Positions 7,339 to 15,301 of a stretch of 20,762 bases of DNA are shown here, piece by piece. The notes under the pieces are model-generated. The model had not been told where the DNA came from. It made no database searches and saw nothing but the letters and a program-made list of their open reading frames with translations. Both the position numbers and the translations under genes were made by a program. Positions within the stretch are counted from its first letter, which is position 1. Every line of letters begins with the position of its first letter. Origin of the DNA: an uncultured Prevotellaceae bacterium (GTDB taxonomy: Bacteria > Bacteroidota > Bacteroidia > Bacteroidales > Bacteroidaceae); NCBI GenBank assembly GCA_946624335.1, contig CAMOSA010000020.1, positions 1 through 20,762 on the forward strand, read 5' to 3'.

Positions 7339-7346
7339 CAAAGATA
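7339..7346 (-). promoter_or_regulatory. -7 box of the first C10 peptidase gene
   Basis: The minus strand reads TATCTTTG, a match to TAnnTTTG, predicting a start near 7335 and a 41-base leader before the ATG at 7294. No strong -33 TTG is at the usual distance. It separates this gene from the CPBP gene upstream, which ends at 7443. Confidence 0.45.
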
Positions 7347-7442
7347 GGTAAAATAATGATATGTGCACCATTGCGCGTGAAAAATCTTACGTTTTAGTGC
7401 TTTTTTCTTGACGGACACCATGGCCGTGACGTCTGTGTGCCC

Positions 7443-8060
7443 TTAGAAAGGGAACCACACGAAGGCGGCGGCATCCCATAGGGCATGGCTGACGACGATG
7501 GCGGTGAAGTGCTTGGGGATGAGGCGATAGAGACCTCCCCAGGCGATGCCGCAGACCATGGCCGCCATCGTAAGCATGAAGTTGAACGAGGCGACATGGA
7601 TGAGGGTGTAGGCTGCCGTGGCCAGGAAGAAACCGGTGTTGGGCGAGAAGTGCTCCGACAGGCGTCGCTGGACATAGCCGCGCCAGAAGATTTCCTCGCC
7701 GGGACCGATGATGAGCAACAACAGCAGACCAATGAGCGTGGGCGACGAGCCGTCTTTGATGCCATAGATCAGGTCGACCTGTGGACGGGCGAAGTCGAAG
7801 AGCAGTTGTGAGCATTTGTCGCCCAGCCAGAAGACGCCCCACAGCACGACGGCGATAGCGGCGCCCAAGGCGAACTCCGTCCAGCGAAGGCTGCCGCGAG
7901 GCTTGCCGCCAAGGAACAGCGCCAGGGTGGTCAAGGTCAGCGATGAAATGGTCATCAGCAGCCAAAAGTTGATGTCCAGCCCCACCCAGGGACTGAACAT
8001 CATGAACCACAGCAGGGCAGCGATGATGATGGAAGCACCGACAGGTTTCATGACGGTCAC
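7443..8060 (-). CDS. CPBP family (CAAX/bacteriocin-processing type) intramembrane metalloprotease
   Basis: A 205-residue hydrophobic protein with about six membrane segments. The three motifs of the CPBP (Abi) glutamic protease family are present: GPGEEIFWRGYVQRRL (119-134, Glu122-Glu123 and Arg127), YTLIHVASFNF (151-161, His155) and SHALWDAAAF (191-200, His192). Relatives include Rce1-type prenyl-protein proteases, and others linked to peptide processing or bacteriocin self-protection. It begins eight bases after the stop of the UbiA-type prenyltransferase, so the two are almost certainly co-transcribed. A second ATG at codon 4 is an alternative start. Family is clear; substrate is unknown. 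Sitting next to a prenyltransferase invites a link to prenylated products, but the neighbour looks like a quinone-type enzyme, not a protein prenyltransferase. Confidence 0.87.
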   Translation of the reverse strand: MTVMKPVGASIIIAALLWFMMFSPWVGLDINFWLLMTISSLTLTTLALFLGGKPRGSLRWTEFALGAAIAVVLWGVFWLGDKCSQLLFDFARPQVDLIYGIKDGSSPTLIGLLLLLIIGPGEEIFWRGYVQRRLSEHFSPNTGFFLATAAYTLIHVASFNFMLTMAAMVCGIAWGGLYRLIPKHFTAIVVSHALWDAAAFVWFPF

Positions 8061-8068
8061 GGTTATCG

Positions 8069-8959
8069 TTAAAGAATGCGTGAGAGGATCAGGCCGATGA
8101 CAAGCAGTATGCTGAACAGCAGTTGCAACTTAGCCGTGAGTTCGTCGAGGTTGGCGTAGGATGCCTTGCCGCCGCGCTCGTAGGACAGCATCGTGCGGGC
8201 GTTCTTCACCGCCACTGGCATAGCCAGGAAGGCGGTGCCCAGCCACCAGGGCTCAATACGGGCAACCATGATGCCAACGAGCCACAGGAAAGGCACCAGC
8301 ACCTCAGCCGCATAGAGCCAGGCACCGACGTGGCGGCCGGTGAGCATCGGGAACGTGTGGATGCCGGCACGCTGGTCGGTCTCGATGTCGCGGACATTGT
8401 TGGCGTGGAGGATAGCCACCGTGATGAGACCCACAGGCACGGACAGCCACAACACAGGCCAGTGGATCTGCCCCGTGACGATGAACGACGTGCCGATCAT
8501 GGGCAACAGTGAGTAGCACAGGATGATGACGACATCGCCCAGCGCCATGTACTTCAGTCGTGGATAACACAGCGAGAGCAGCAGACCGGCGATGCCTATA
8601 TATAATAAGGTGTAGCCGGTGAGCGCCACGAGGGCCAGACCGCCGATCACCGCGATGCAGTTCAGGCAGAGTGACAACCGGCGGAACTCCTCGACGGTGA
8701 ACTGACCGTCGACGAGTAGCCGCACGCCGAAGGTGTCGTCGGCATCGACGCCGCGCCGATAGTCGGCGATATCGCTCCAGACATTGCCGGCGGCGTGAAC
8801 GAAGATGATGTTGACCAGCGCCCAAAGGCCCAGCCACCAGTTGACGTCGAAACCTGATGCCCACGACCACGCGATGGTCACTACGACGGGCATAGCTGAT
8901 GCAGGGAATGACCACGGACGTGTGGCTAATACCCAATCCTTGAATGTGTGTGTCTGCAT
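8069..8959 (-). CDS. UbiA family prenyltransferase, MenA-like
   Basis: A 296-residue membrane protein with about nine hydrophobic helices. Both Asp-rich motifs that bind the magnesium-prenyl diphosphate are seen: NVWSDIADYRRGVD (59-72) and HANNVRDIETDQRAG (185-199). The stretch GVRLLVDGQFT (78-88) also recalls MenA, which attaches a polyprenyl chain to 1,4-dihydroxy-2-naphthoate in menaquinone synthesis. No other men genes are in the window, so the aromatic acceptor is not certain and a different UbiA-type substrate remains possible. It starts 32 bases after the second C10 peptidase stop and ends eight bases before the CPBP protease, which suggests one operon of three genes. No -7 box was seen in the 32-base gap. 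Confidence 0.85.
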   Translation of the reverse strand: MQTHTFKDWVLATRPWSFPASAMPVVVTIAWSWASGFDVNWWLGLWALVNIIFVHAAGNVWSDIADYRRGVDADDTFGVRLLVDGQFTVEEFRRLSLCLNCIAVIGGLALVALTGYTLLYIGIAGLLLSLCYPRLKYMALGDVVIILCYSLLPMIGTSFIVTGQIHWPVLWLSVPVGLITVAILHANNVRDIETDQRAGIHTFPMLTGRHVGAWLYAAEVLVPFLWLVGIMVARIEPWWLGTAFLAMPVAVKNARTMLSYERGGKASYANLDELTAKLQLLFSILLVIGLILSRIL

Positions 8960-8991
8960 TATGTGATGGATTCTTTGATGCTACAATGGAC

Positions 8992-11298
8992 TCATTGCAC
9001 GACGATGCGCTTGCCTTGGTGGACGTAGACGCCACGCCGGGGATGCATGACGCGTTGTCCTGCGAGATTATACCACAGTCCGTCTGCCTTAGCACCGCTG
9101 ACGGCAGCCACACCGTCGAGGTCGGGCTCATAGCGGCGTATGTCGGCGCCGTCGTATTCGTTCCGGATGACGGTGTCGCCCACACATACCATAGGCCAGT
9201 AGAACGTGCCGGGTGTGAGCCCTTCGACGCTGAAGGTGACCTCAGCGCTGGCGCCTGCTGGCACGACGGCGTCGAAGTAGACGTCCTTTAGGTAGCTGTA
9301 TGTGCCTGTGAGGCCTTCGACATTATAGAGGAGGCGCAGGAACATCTCGCCGTCGAAGTCCTCGCTGCCGGCATTCTTCACGGTGAGCTTACCGGCAAAG
9401 TCGCGGATGACACGCAGCGTGGCGTTGTCGTTGTCGTAGGCGAAGGCCGTCACGCTCAGGTGTTCGCCTGTCTCGCCCTGCGGGTTGATGTTCAGCGTCG
9501 TCTGTCCGATGATCTGGCTCATCGACTGATCGGTCGCCACGACGAGCACGTTCTCGCCCACCACGGAAGGATCGAAGCTGAAGGGTACGGTCTGCGAGGC
9601 ACCGGCTTCGACGGTGATGCCTGTGTAGGCGATCCTCTTGAAGCTGCCGCCCTGGCCGACGAAGAAGAAGACGGGGCCGTAGAACTCGTCGCCGCTGTTG
9701 CTGATGGTGACGTTGACCTTCTGGCGTCTGCCGATTTTATGCCTGCCCGGACAGTCGAAGGAGGTGGTCGTCAGCTGGACGACGGGTTCGTGGTAGCTCA
9801 GCGTGACCTGACCGCTAGCGACGGTGGCCGTGACATAGTCGCGCTTGGCATTGCTGCCCGACCGCCACTCTTGCGTCCCGGTGACGCGGCTGATGGGGAC
9901 CAGCTTGTAGACGCCGTCGGCAAGACCGCTGACGGTGAAGGTGACGCTCGAGTAACCGTAGTGGCGGGGTAGGGTGCCCTCGGTCTGACGGGCTGAGCCT
10001 ACGAGCACGTAGCTGCCGTCGCCCTTGGCATAGCCTATGCCGAACTCAAAGCTACGCTCCTCGCCGGAGTAGTTGAAGTAGCTGCTGCTGATTTGGGCAC
10101 TGCCGACAGCGACGATGGCCGTCCTGAGGAAGGCCGGTGGCGCTGCCTCGCCCTCGTTTTTCTTGATGCCGATGAGGGCCGTCTGCTGCATACCGTAGCC
10201 GTCCAGCGTGCCGCTGGCGCCAGTCCCCTCGTTGCTGCCGGGATTGGCCAGCGAGAGGGCGAAGTAGCCGTCGCAGAAACCGCCCCAGCCCCAGTTGACA
10301 TGGAACAGGTTGCCGTCGCAACCGTCGACGATGAAGAAATGGCCGCCGCCCGATGACCGACCGCCGTAGATGACGGGCCGACCCGCCTGCAGCTCACCGT
10401 AGATCAGGTCCAGCCAGTCGGCGTAGGCGTAATCCTCGCGATAGGCCATGGTGATGATGCGCGAGTAGTCGAAATAGTCGCGGAAAGCCGTCATGGCATC
10501 CTCGCTCTCGGCACCCGAGCCACCGTTGGCATTATCGCGGTAGTTCACTTTCACAGCCGCTCCGCAGACGCGCATCAGCGTTGCCACGGGCAGCACTTCC
10601 TCATCGCTGTCCTCGGCTGAATAGATGTCCTTCATCTTGTCCCAGTCGAAAGCAGTGCCGGCAGCAGCACCGGCGAAGGTCAGCACGCCGGTGCCCCAGT
10701 CGGTGCGGCCGGTGTATGAGGGGATGTCGGCTGTCGTGGCTGCCGGCCAGCGGTGGTAGTACATCAGCTGCGACATGGCCGTCGGCACACATCCGGTGAC
10801 GCCGCGTACGCTGTTGGGCAGCACGGGACATTCGTTGTTATAGGGCTCGTTCTGGTTCCATACCGTGGTCAGCATCGGCGCGATGGCCGGGCGGTGCCAG
10901 GCTGCTGCTGCGGTGCCGACAGCGTCCTGTGCCTGCAGACGGCGCAGCTCATGGGCGTAGCCGTCGAGCCAGACCTTGACGCTCTCGGGGATAGACTGCG
11001 TGTCGAAGTGACCGCGGTCGGTGTAGCCCAGGATGGGCTGTGTGCGGTCGTCGCCGCTGACGATGACGAAGCCCTCGGCTTCTCCGACGTTGAAAATATA
11101 GTAGCTGGCATCCACGTCCTCAGAAGCCACGGTCAAGCCAGGCTGCCGGCGGACGGCCTTGAGCTGCTTGCCGTTGTGGGGATGACGGGCGCGGACGAAG
11201 GCCGACGCCTTGCGCAGGGCTTCATCCTGGCTGACAGGAGCGGCAGCGACGGTGGCCCCCATGCAGCCTATCAGCACGAATAACAGTACTTTCTTCAT
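8992..11298 (-). CDS. C10 family (streptopain-like) cysteine peptidase, second paralog
   Basis: A 768-residue secreted cysteine protease, counted from the ATG at 11298, which gives the clean signal peptide MKKVLLFVLIGCMGATVAAA. An ATG ten codons earlier is possible but adds a charged stretch. The propeptide (about 21-125) includes YYIFNVGEAEGFVIVSGDD. The catalytic domain has Cys170 in VTGCVPTAMSQ and His320 in SSGGGHFFIVDG, then FHVNWGWGG. Ig-like domains follow, including an NSGDEFYG segment that is nearly shared with the first paralog, and the tail LAGQRVMHPRRGVYVHQGK. It lacks the roughly 290-residue extra region of the paralog at 4109-7294. It leads an apparent operon with the prenyltransferase and CPBP protease and has a strong promoter at 11359-11389 with a leader near 57 bases. 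Confidence 0.92.
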   Translation of the reverse strand: MKKVLLFVLIGCMGATVAAAPVSQDEALRKASAFVRARHPHNGKQLKAVRRQPGLTVASEDVDASYYIFNVGEAEGFVIVSGDDRTQPILGYTDRGHFDTQSIPESVKVWLDGYAHELRRLQAQDAVGTAAAAWHRPAIAPMLTTVWNQNEPYNNECPVLPNSVRGVTGCVPTAMSQLMYYHRWPAATTADIPSYTGRTDWGTGVLTFAGAAAGTAFDWDKMKDIYSAEDSDEEVLPVATLMRVCGAAVKVNYRDNANGGSGAESEDAMTAFRDYFDYSRIITMAYREDYAYADWLDLIYGELQAGRPVIYGGRSSGGGHFFIVDGCDGNLFHVNWGWGGFCDGYFALSLANPGSNEGTGASGTLDGYGMQQTALIGIKKNEGEAAPPAFLRTAIVAVGSAQISSSYFNYSGEERSFEFGIGYAKGDGSYVLVGSARQTEGTLPRHYGYSSVTFTVSGLADGVYKLVPISRVTGTQEWRSGSNAKRDYVTATVASGQVTLSYHEPVVQLTTTSFDCPGRHKIGRRQKVNVTISNSGDEFYGPVFFFVGQGGSFKRIAYTGITVEAGASQTVPFSFDPSVVGENVLVVATDQSMSQIIGQTTLNINPQGETGEHLSVTAFAYDNDNATLRVIRDFAGKLTVKNAGSEDFDGEMFLRLLYNVEGLTGTYSYLKDVYFDAVVPAGASAEVTFSVEGLTPGTFYWPMVCVGDTVIRNEYDGADIRRYEPDLDGVAAVSGAKADGLWYNLAGQRVMHPRRGVYVHQGKRIVVQ

Positions 11299-11358
11299 AT
11301 CGTTATAGCGTTTGGTGTTCTCGGTCAAGATCCTTCGTTGATCTCATCTATTGCGCTG

Positions 11359-11389
11359 CAAAGGTACGATATTGATTTTACCCCCACAA
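11359..11389 (-). promoter_or_regulatory. Promoter of the second C10 peptidase operon
   Basis: On the minus strand TTG (11389-11387), a 20-base spacer and TACCTTTG (11366-11359) match the Bacteroidetes -33/-7 pattern. The predicted start is near 11355, about 57 bases before the ATG at 11298. Confidence 0.65.
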
Positions 11390-11547
11390 GAAAAGGCCTA
11401 ACATTTTTATTTTTCAGCCACTTTTACTTCTTGCTTGCGGATGGAGCATTGCTGTTGGCAACACCCGTAAGCAAGGTACGTAAGTCGGTGAACGCAACGT
11501 CACCTACCATCTCAAATATAGTTAAATAGTTTTGTTCACCTACTTAT

Positions 11548-11598
11548 AAAAAAGGTGACGAATCCCGCATTGGCAAAAAGGCCTTTGTGGGATTCGTC
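11548..11598 (-). terminator. Intrinsic terminator of tRNA-His
   Basis: A 13-base-pair stem pairs 11557-11569 with 11586-11598 (one G-T pair), loop of 16. On the minus strand it is followed by ACC and six T residues (11553-11548). It begins 20 bases beyond the tRNA 3' end, so it should end that transcript. Confidence 0.75.
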
Positions 11599-11617
11599 GG
11601 GCAGGGAGGGATGGAGG

Positions 11618-11692
11618 GGTGACTAGTGGGACTCGAACCCACGACATTCAGAACCACAATCTGACGCTCTAACCAACTGAACTATAGTCACC
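11618..11692 (-). tRNA. tRNA-His (anticodon GTG)
   Basis: Read on the minus strand, the acceptor stem GTGACTA (11691-11685) pairs with TAGTCAC (11625-11619). The anticodon stem-loop TCAGATTGTGGTTCTGA carries GTG, and the T arm is GTGGGTTCGAGTCCCAC. An extra G at the 5' end (11692) faces C at position 73 (11618), the hallmark G-1:C73 pair of tRNA-His, encoded in the DNA. CCA is not encoded: the bases after C73 are CCT. It has its own promoter and terminator and is a single-gene transcript. Confidence 0.95.
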
Positions 11693-11697
11693 ATCTG

Positions 11698-11738
11698 GGA
11701 GCTTGTCGCTCCATGTTTGGGCAGGCTCGCTTGCCTGC
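11698..11738 (-). other. Two hairpins in the leader of tRNA-His
   Basis: Between the promoter and the tRNA lie GGAGC (11698-11702) paired with GCTCC (11708-11712), and GCAGGC (11721-11726) paired with GCCTGC (11733-11738). They form a roughly 60-base 5' leader that RNase P must remove. They may simply be processing structure. Confidence 0.45.
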
Positions 11739-11757
11739 TTCTTTGCTTTTGCGGGTG

Positions 11758-11788
11758 CAAAGGTAGTGTATTTCTGCGAAACCGCCAA
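11758..11788 (-). promoter_or_regulatory. Promoter of tRNA-His
   Basis: The minus strand has TTG (11788-11786), a 20-base spacer and TACCTTTG (11765-11758), a complete Bacteroidetes promoter. The start would fall near 11754, about 62 bases before the mature tRNA. Confidence 0.7.
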
Positions 11789-11889
11789 CTATTTTGCGCA
11801 TTTTTTTATCGAAAAGGGTGAAAAGAGTAGGGTAGAAGGGGACGGCGAAGGGCCTTCGACTGCCATTTTGGCATAAAAAAGCTTAAACT

Positions 11890-11921
11890 TTTGGTCAGTT
11901 ACAAGCTTTTGACTACCTTTG
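11890..11921 (+). promoter_or_regulatory. Promoter of rlmN and the plus-strand gene cluster
   Basis: TTTG (11890-11893), a 20-base spacer and TACCTTTG (11914-11921) match the full Bacteroidetes consensus. The predicted start is near 11925, leaving a leader of about 75 bases to the ATG at 12000. It probably drives rlmN and several genes after it. Confidence 0.75.
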
Positions 11922-11956
11922 CAGAACAAAAGCGAATATCAGCGTGCTTGCCTTTG

Positions 11957-11991
11957 TAATATATATATATTATATAAGGTTCGCGCGCGAA
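11957..11991 (+). other. Back-to-back palindromes in the rlmN leader
   Basis: A perfect 16-base AT palindrome (TAATATATATATATTA, 11957-11972) is followed by a perfect 12-base GC palindrome (TTCGCGCGCGAA, 11980-11991). The second ends eight bases before the ATG at 12000, covering the place where a ribosome would bind. Confidence 0.5.
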
Positions 11992-11999
11992 GAAAGATT

Positions 12000-13064
12000 A
12001 TGGAACAAGCAACACACTTGACACCGCTACTGGGTATGACGCCCGACGAGCTGAAGGCTGTAGCCGCCGTGGTCGGCGCGCCGTCCTTCGCGTCACGTCA
12101 GCTGGCGCAGTGGATCTATCAGAAAGGCGTCGGCGATATCGATGCGATGACGAACCTCAGCCTGAGTGTCCGTAACCGCATGAAGGAGCGCTACACGGTG
12201 GGGCTGATGGCCCCGCTGGCCGAACAACACAGCGTCGACGGCACGGTGAAGTACCTGTTCCCGACGCACTCGGGCGAGCGTGTCGAGACGGTTTTCATCC
12301 CCGACGGCGACCGCGGCACGGTATGTGTCAGCTGTCAGGTGGGCTGCAAGATGGGTTGCCGTTTCTGCATGACGGGCCGCCAGGGCTTTCAGGGTAACCT
12401 CAGCGTTGCAGACATCCTCAATCAGCTCTATGCCCTGCCAGAGCGCGAACGGCTGACGAACATCGTCTTTATGGGACAGGGCGAGCCTATGGACAACCTC
12501 GACGCCGTGCTGAGTGCTACACGTCTGCTGACGGCAGATTTCGGCTGGGCGTGGAGTCCACGGCGCATCACGGTCTCCACGGTGGGGCTGCGCAAGGGGC
12601 TTCAGCGCTTCCTCGATGAGAGCCCATGTCATCTGGCCATCAGTCTGCACAACCCGTTCTCCGACGAGCGCGCCTCCATCATACCGGCCGAACGCAGCTA
12701 CCCGCTGTCCGAACAGCTTGAATTGCTGCGCCAATATGACTGGACGGGTCAGCGTCGGCTCTCGTTTGAATATATCGTCTTTGGTGGCATCAATGATACG
12801 CCTCGCCATGCGCGTGAACTGGTTCGTCTGCTTGGTAATATCGAGTGTCGTGTGAACTTGATCCGATGGCATAAGATTGAGGCCTCGTCCGATGTCCCCC
12901 AAGGGGATGCACCCTCCCTGTCTGAAGCTGATCCCGTGCGGATGGAGGCATTCCGCGATTACCTGACGCACCACGGCGTGCGTTGCACGATACGTGCTTC
13001 ACGCGGACAGGACATTGATGCCGCCTGCGGACTGCTGAATACAAAGTCAAAGGTGAAAGACTGA
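12000..13064 (+). CDS. rlmN: 23S rRNA (adenine-2503-C2)-methyltransferase RlmN
   Basis: A 354-residue radical SAM enzyme that methylates C2 of A2503 in 23S rRNA and also A37 of some tRNAs. The cluster motif CKMGCRFC is at 116-123, preceded by CVSC (109-112). MGQGEPMDN follows at about 148-156, close to the family's MGMGEPL. The second mechanistic Cys lies in RGQDIDAACGLL near the C-terminus (Cys343). Length is normal for RlmN. The ATG at 12000 was chosen over one 81 bases upstream, which lies inside the -7 box and reads through the palindromic leader. The last eight codons (NTKSKVKD) are encoded by the edge of an AT-rich repeat that continues past the stop. Cfr-type A2503-C8 methylation is unlikely from this context. 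Confidence 0.95.
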   Translation: MEQATHLTPLLGMTPDELKAVAAVVGAPSFASRQLAQWIYQKGVGDIDAMTNLSLSVRNRMKERYTVGLMAPLAEQHSVDGTVKYLFPTHSGERVETVFIPDGDRGTVCVSCQVGCKMGCRFCMTGRQGFQGNLSVADILNQLYALPERERLTNIVFMGQGEPMDNLDAVLSATRLLTADFGWAWSPRRITVSTVGLRKGLQRFLDESPCHLAISLHNPFSDERASIIPAERSYPLSEQLELLRQYDWTGQRRLSFEYIVFGGINDTPRHARELVRLLGNIECRVNLIRWHKIEASSDVPQGDAPSLSEADPVRMEAFRDYLTHHGVRCTIRASRGQDIDAACGLLNTKSKVKD

Positions 13065-13076
13065 AAAGTGAAAATA
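13062..13076 (+). repeat. Inverted-repeat arm at the rlmN/DUF4837 junction
   Basis: TGAAAAGTGAAAATA begins at the rlmN stop codon. It is the reverse complement, apart from one extra T, of 13160-13175 inside the next gene, and of the copy at 20474-20490. Confidence 0.6.
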
Positions 13077-13141
13077 AGAAAATGTATTGACAAATGGAAA
13101 AGTTCTATCAACTGAATATGAATGCTATTAAGTGGAAAGCG

Positions 13142-14215
13142 ATGGCGAAAAGTAATCTTTATTTTTCACTTTTCATTCTCTCACTTTTCACTTTACTCTT
13201 CACCTCCTGTAAGAAGGAGATGGTCATTCCGCGTGCCAGCGGCCGTCCCTATGAGGTGATGGTCGTCATGGGCGACCGTGAGTGGCAGGCGCCGCAAGGG
13301 CGTGCTCTCTTCGCGGTGCTCGACACCGACATCCCCGGTCTGCCGCAGCCTGAGCGCTCGTTCCATATCTCGCAGGTCGACCCGAAGCGATTCGACAGCA
13401 TCCTGAACATCTTCCGCAACATCATCATCGTGGATATCAACAAGCAGATATACTCCAAGACGACGATGAGATTCACGCGCGACAAATATGCCATGGAGCA
13501 AATCGTGCTGACTATTCAGAGCCCGACGCCTGAGGATTTCGTCACCTTCTGCAACGACCATGCACAGGAGATCATCGACTTCCTGACGAAGATGGAGATG
13601 AACCGACTCATCAAGGAGCTGAAGACGAAGTATTCCAAGCCCACGGCGCAGTTGGCGCAGGAACTGTTTGACTGCGAACTCCACGCTCCAGAGGAGATAA
13701 AGAGCTACAAGCGCGGCCAGAACTTCTTCTGGACGTCGAGCAACAGCGCTTCGGCGATGGTCAATATCTGTATGTACAGCTACCCCTACGAAGGCCCGCA
13801 GACGTTTACGAAGCAGTATGTCCTGGCCAAGCGTGACAGCGTCATGGCTGCCAACATCCCTGGCACGCTGCCTTCGATGCACATGGCTACGGACACCCTC
13901 TGCACCTTCGTCAAGCCCATCGCTGTGCACAACCAGTATGCCCTCGAAGCCCGAGGCCTGTGGTACATGGAGAACGACGGCATGGGTGGTCCTTTCGTCA
14001 GCCATTCGCGTGTCGACACGACGCGCAACCTGGTCATCGTCGTCGAGGGCTTCGTCTTTGCACCCGAGAAGATGAAACGCGGCCTGATGCGTCGCCTCGA
14101 GGGGTCTCTCTACACGCTCAACCTGCCAGACGAGAAGGCGATGGATATCGTCACGACACTCGAGGAGGTGGCTGTCACACCTGAGGAGCGCAAAGCCGCA
14201 CGACAGAAGAACTAA
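13142..14215 (+). CDS. DUF4837 family lipoprotein
   Basis: A 357-residue protein with a lipoprotein signal peptide: MAKSNLYFSLFILSLFTL, then LFTSC with Cys23 as the lipid-modified residue, followed by KKE. The mature part begins with the segment RASGRPYEVMVVMGDREW, and DIPGLPQPERSFHIS follows, which I recognise as typical of DUF4837, a Bacteroidetes family of unknown function. An ATG at 13094 in the same frame is also possible but gives a long N-terminus before the signal peptide. The hydrophobic core of the signal peptide is encoded by an AT-rich repeat (13160-13176). It lies between rlmN and pdxA in a same-strand run; pdxA starts 12 bases after its stop. Confidence 0.85.
   Translation: MAKSNLYFSLFILSLFTLLFTSCKKEMVIPRASGRPYEVMVVMGDREWQAPQGRALFAVLDTDIPGLPQPERSFHISQVDPKRFDSILNIFRNIIIVDINKQIYSKTTMRFTRDKYAMEQIVLTIQSPTPEDFVTFCNDHAQEIIDFLTKMEMNRLIKELKTKYSKPTAQLAQELFDCELHAPEEIKSYKRGQNFFWTSSNSASAMVNICMYSYPYEGPQTFTKQYVLAKRDSVMAANIPGTLPSMHMATDTLCTFVKPIAVHNQYALEARGLWYMENDGMGGPFVSHSRVDTTRNLVIVVEGFVFAPEKMKRGLMRRLEGSLYTLNLPDEKAMDIVTTLEEVAVTPEERKAARQKN
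13160..13176 (+). repeat. 17-base dispersed repeat inside the DUF4837 signal peptide
   Basis: TATTTTTCACTTTTCAT, identical to 20474-20490 upstream of ffh and inverted relative to 13062-13076. The next bases (TCTCTCACTTTTCAC) are a degenerate second unit, so the stretch looks like a short tandem of (T)CACTTTTCA. Confidence 0.65.
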
Positions 14216-14227
14216 ATAACATAAGAT

Positions 14228-15295
14228 ATGGAAAAACTTAAAGTAGGAATAACTCACGGCGATCCTAACGGTATCGGTTATGAGGTCATCCTGAAGACAT
14301 TCGCAGACCCCACCATGCTGGAGCTCTGCACCCCCATCGTCTACGGTTCGCCCAAGGTGGCGAGCTACCATCGCAAGAGCCTCGACCTGCAGGTCAACTA
14401 CACGCCCATCAGTCAGGTGGCGGATGCGCACGACGACACGCTCAACATCCTCCACTGCACGGCTGATGAGGTGAAGGTTGAGCTCGGTCAGGCCACGGCA
14501 GAGGGCGGTCAGGCCGCTCTGGCCGCATTGGAACGTGCCGTCAAGGATTGGCGCGAGGGGCTCATCGACGTCCTCGTCACAGCACCCATCAACAAGCACG
14601 CCATCCAGAGCGATCAGTTCCATTTCCCTGGCCACACCGAGTTCATCGAGAAACGTGTGGGCCACGATGGGCAGCAGGCACTGATGATACTGATGAATGA
14701 GCGTATGCGGGTAGCCTTGGTCACAACGCATGTGCCCCTGAGAGAGGTCGCTGCCGGCATCACCGAAGAGGCCGTCATGGGCAAGCTGCAGACGTTCCAT
14801 CAGTCGCTGCGTCGCGACTTCAGCATCGAAGCACCGCGCATCGCTGTGCTGGCGCTGAACCCCCATGCCGGCGACAACGGGCTGTTGGGCAGCGAGGAGC
14901 AGGATGTCCTGCGACCCGTCATCGCCCGTGCCAACGAAGAGGGGCTGCACGTCTACGGCCCCTTCGCGGCCGACGGTTTCTTCGGCTCAAAGGCCTATAC
15001 CTACTACGACGGCATACTGGCGATGTATCATGATCAGGGCTTGGCGCCCTTCAAGCTGTTGGCCATGGAGGACGGCGTCAATTACACCGCCGGCCTCGAC
15101 ATCGTACGCACGAGCCCAGACCATGGTACGGCCTACGATATCGCTGGTCGTGGCGAGGCCAACGAGAATTCGCTGCGTCAGGCTATCTACACGGCCATTG
15201 ATGTCTATCGTAATCGCCAGGCCTGGGACGAAGCCCACAACAACCCTCTTGAAAAACTCTATGTCGACAAGCGCGACCGCGCCGAGCGCGGTTGA
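14228..15295 (+). CDS. pdxA: 4-hydroxythreonine-4-phosphate dehydrogenase PdxA
   Basis: A 355-residue NAD-dependent enzyme of pyridoxal phosphate synthesis (the DXP-dependent route), which oxidises 4-phosphohydroxy-threonine before condensation by PdxJ. It opens with VGITHGDPNGIGYEV (6-20). Metal-binding His residues are in TTHVPL (His168), NPHAGDNG (His213) and MYHDQGLAPFK (His268); FPGHTEF (133-139) and TSPDHGTAYDIAGRG (295-309) are also kept. Length is normal to slightly long. The start is the ATG 12 bases after the DUF4837 stop. Confidence 0.95.
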   Translation: MEKLKVGITHGDPNGIGYEVILKTFADPTMLELCTPIVYGSPKVASYHRKSLDLQVNYTPISQVADAHDDTLNILHCTADEVKVELGQATAEGGQAALAALERAVKDWREGLIDVLVTAPINKHAIQSDQFHFPGHTEFIEKRVGHDGQQALMILMNERMRVALVTTHVPLREVAAGITEEAVMGKLQTFHQSLRRDFSIEAPRIAVLALNPHAGDNGLLGSEEQDVLRPVIARANEEGLHVYGPFAADGFFGSKAYTYYDGILAMYHDQGLAPFKLLAMEDGVNYTAGLDIVRTSPDHGTAYDIAGRGEANENSLRQAIYTAIDVYRNRQAWDEAHNNPLEKLYVDKRDRAERG

Positions 15296-15301
15296 TACCT
15301 A

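Noticed and set aside
12093..12974. 293-residue minus-strand open frame opposite rlmN
   Set aside because: The plus strand has all RlmN motifs; the antisense product resembles nothing and is explained by codon bias.
13193..14950. 585-residue minus-strand open frame opposite DUF4837 and pdxA
   Set aside because: It spans two real genes and their junction, is rich in His/Arg/Val/Asp without domains, and has no promoter; it is a strand shadow.
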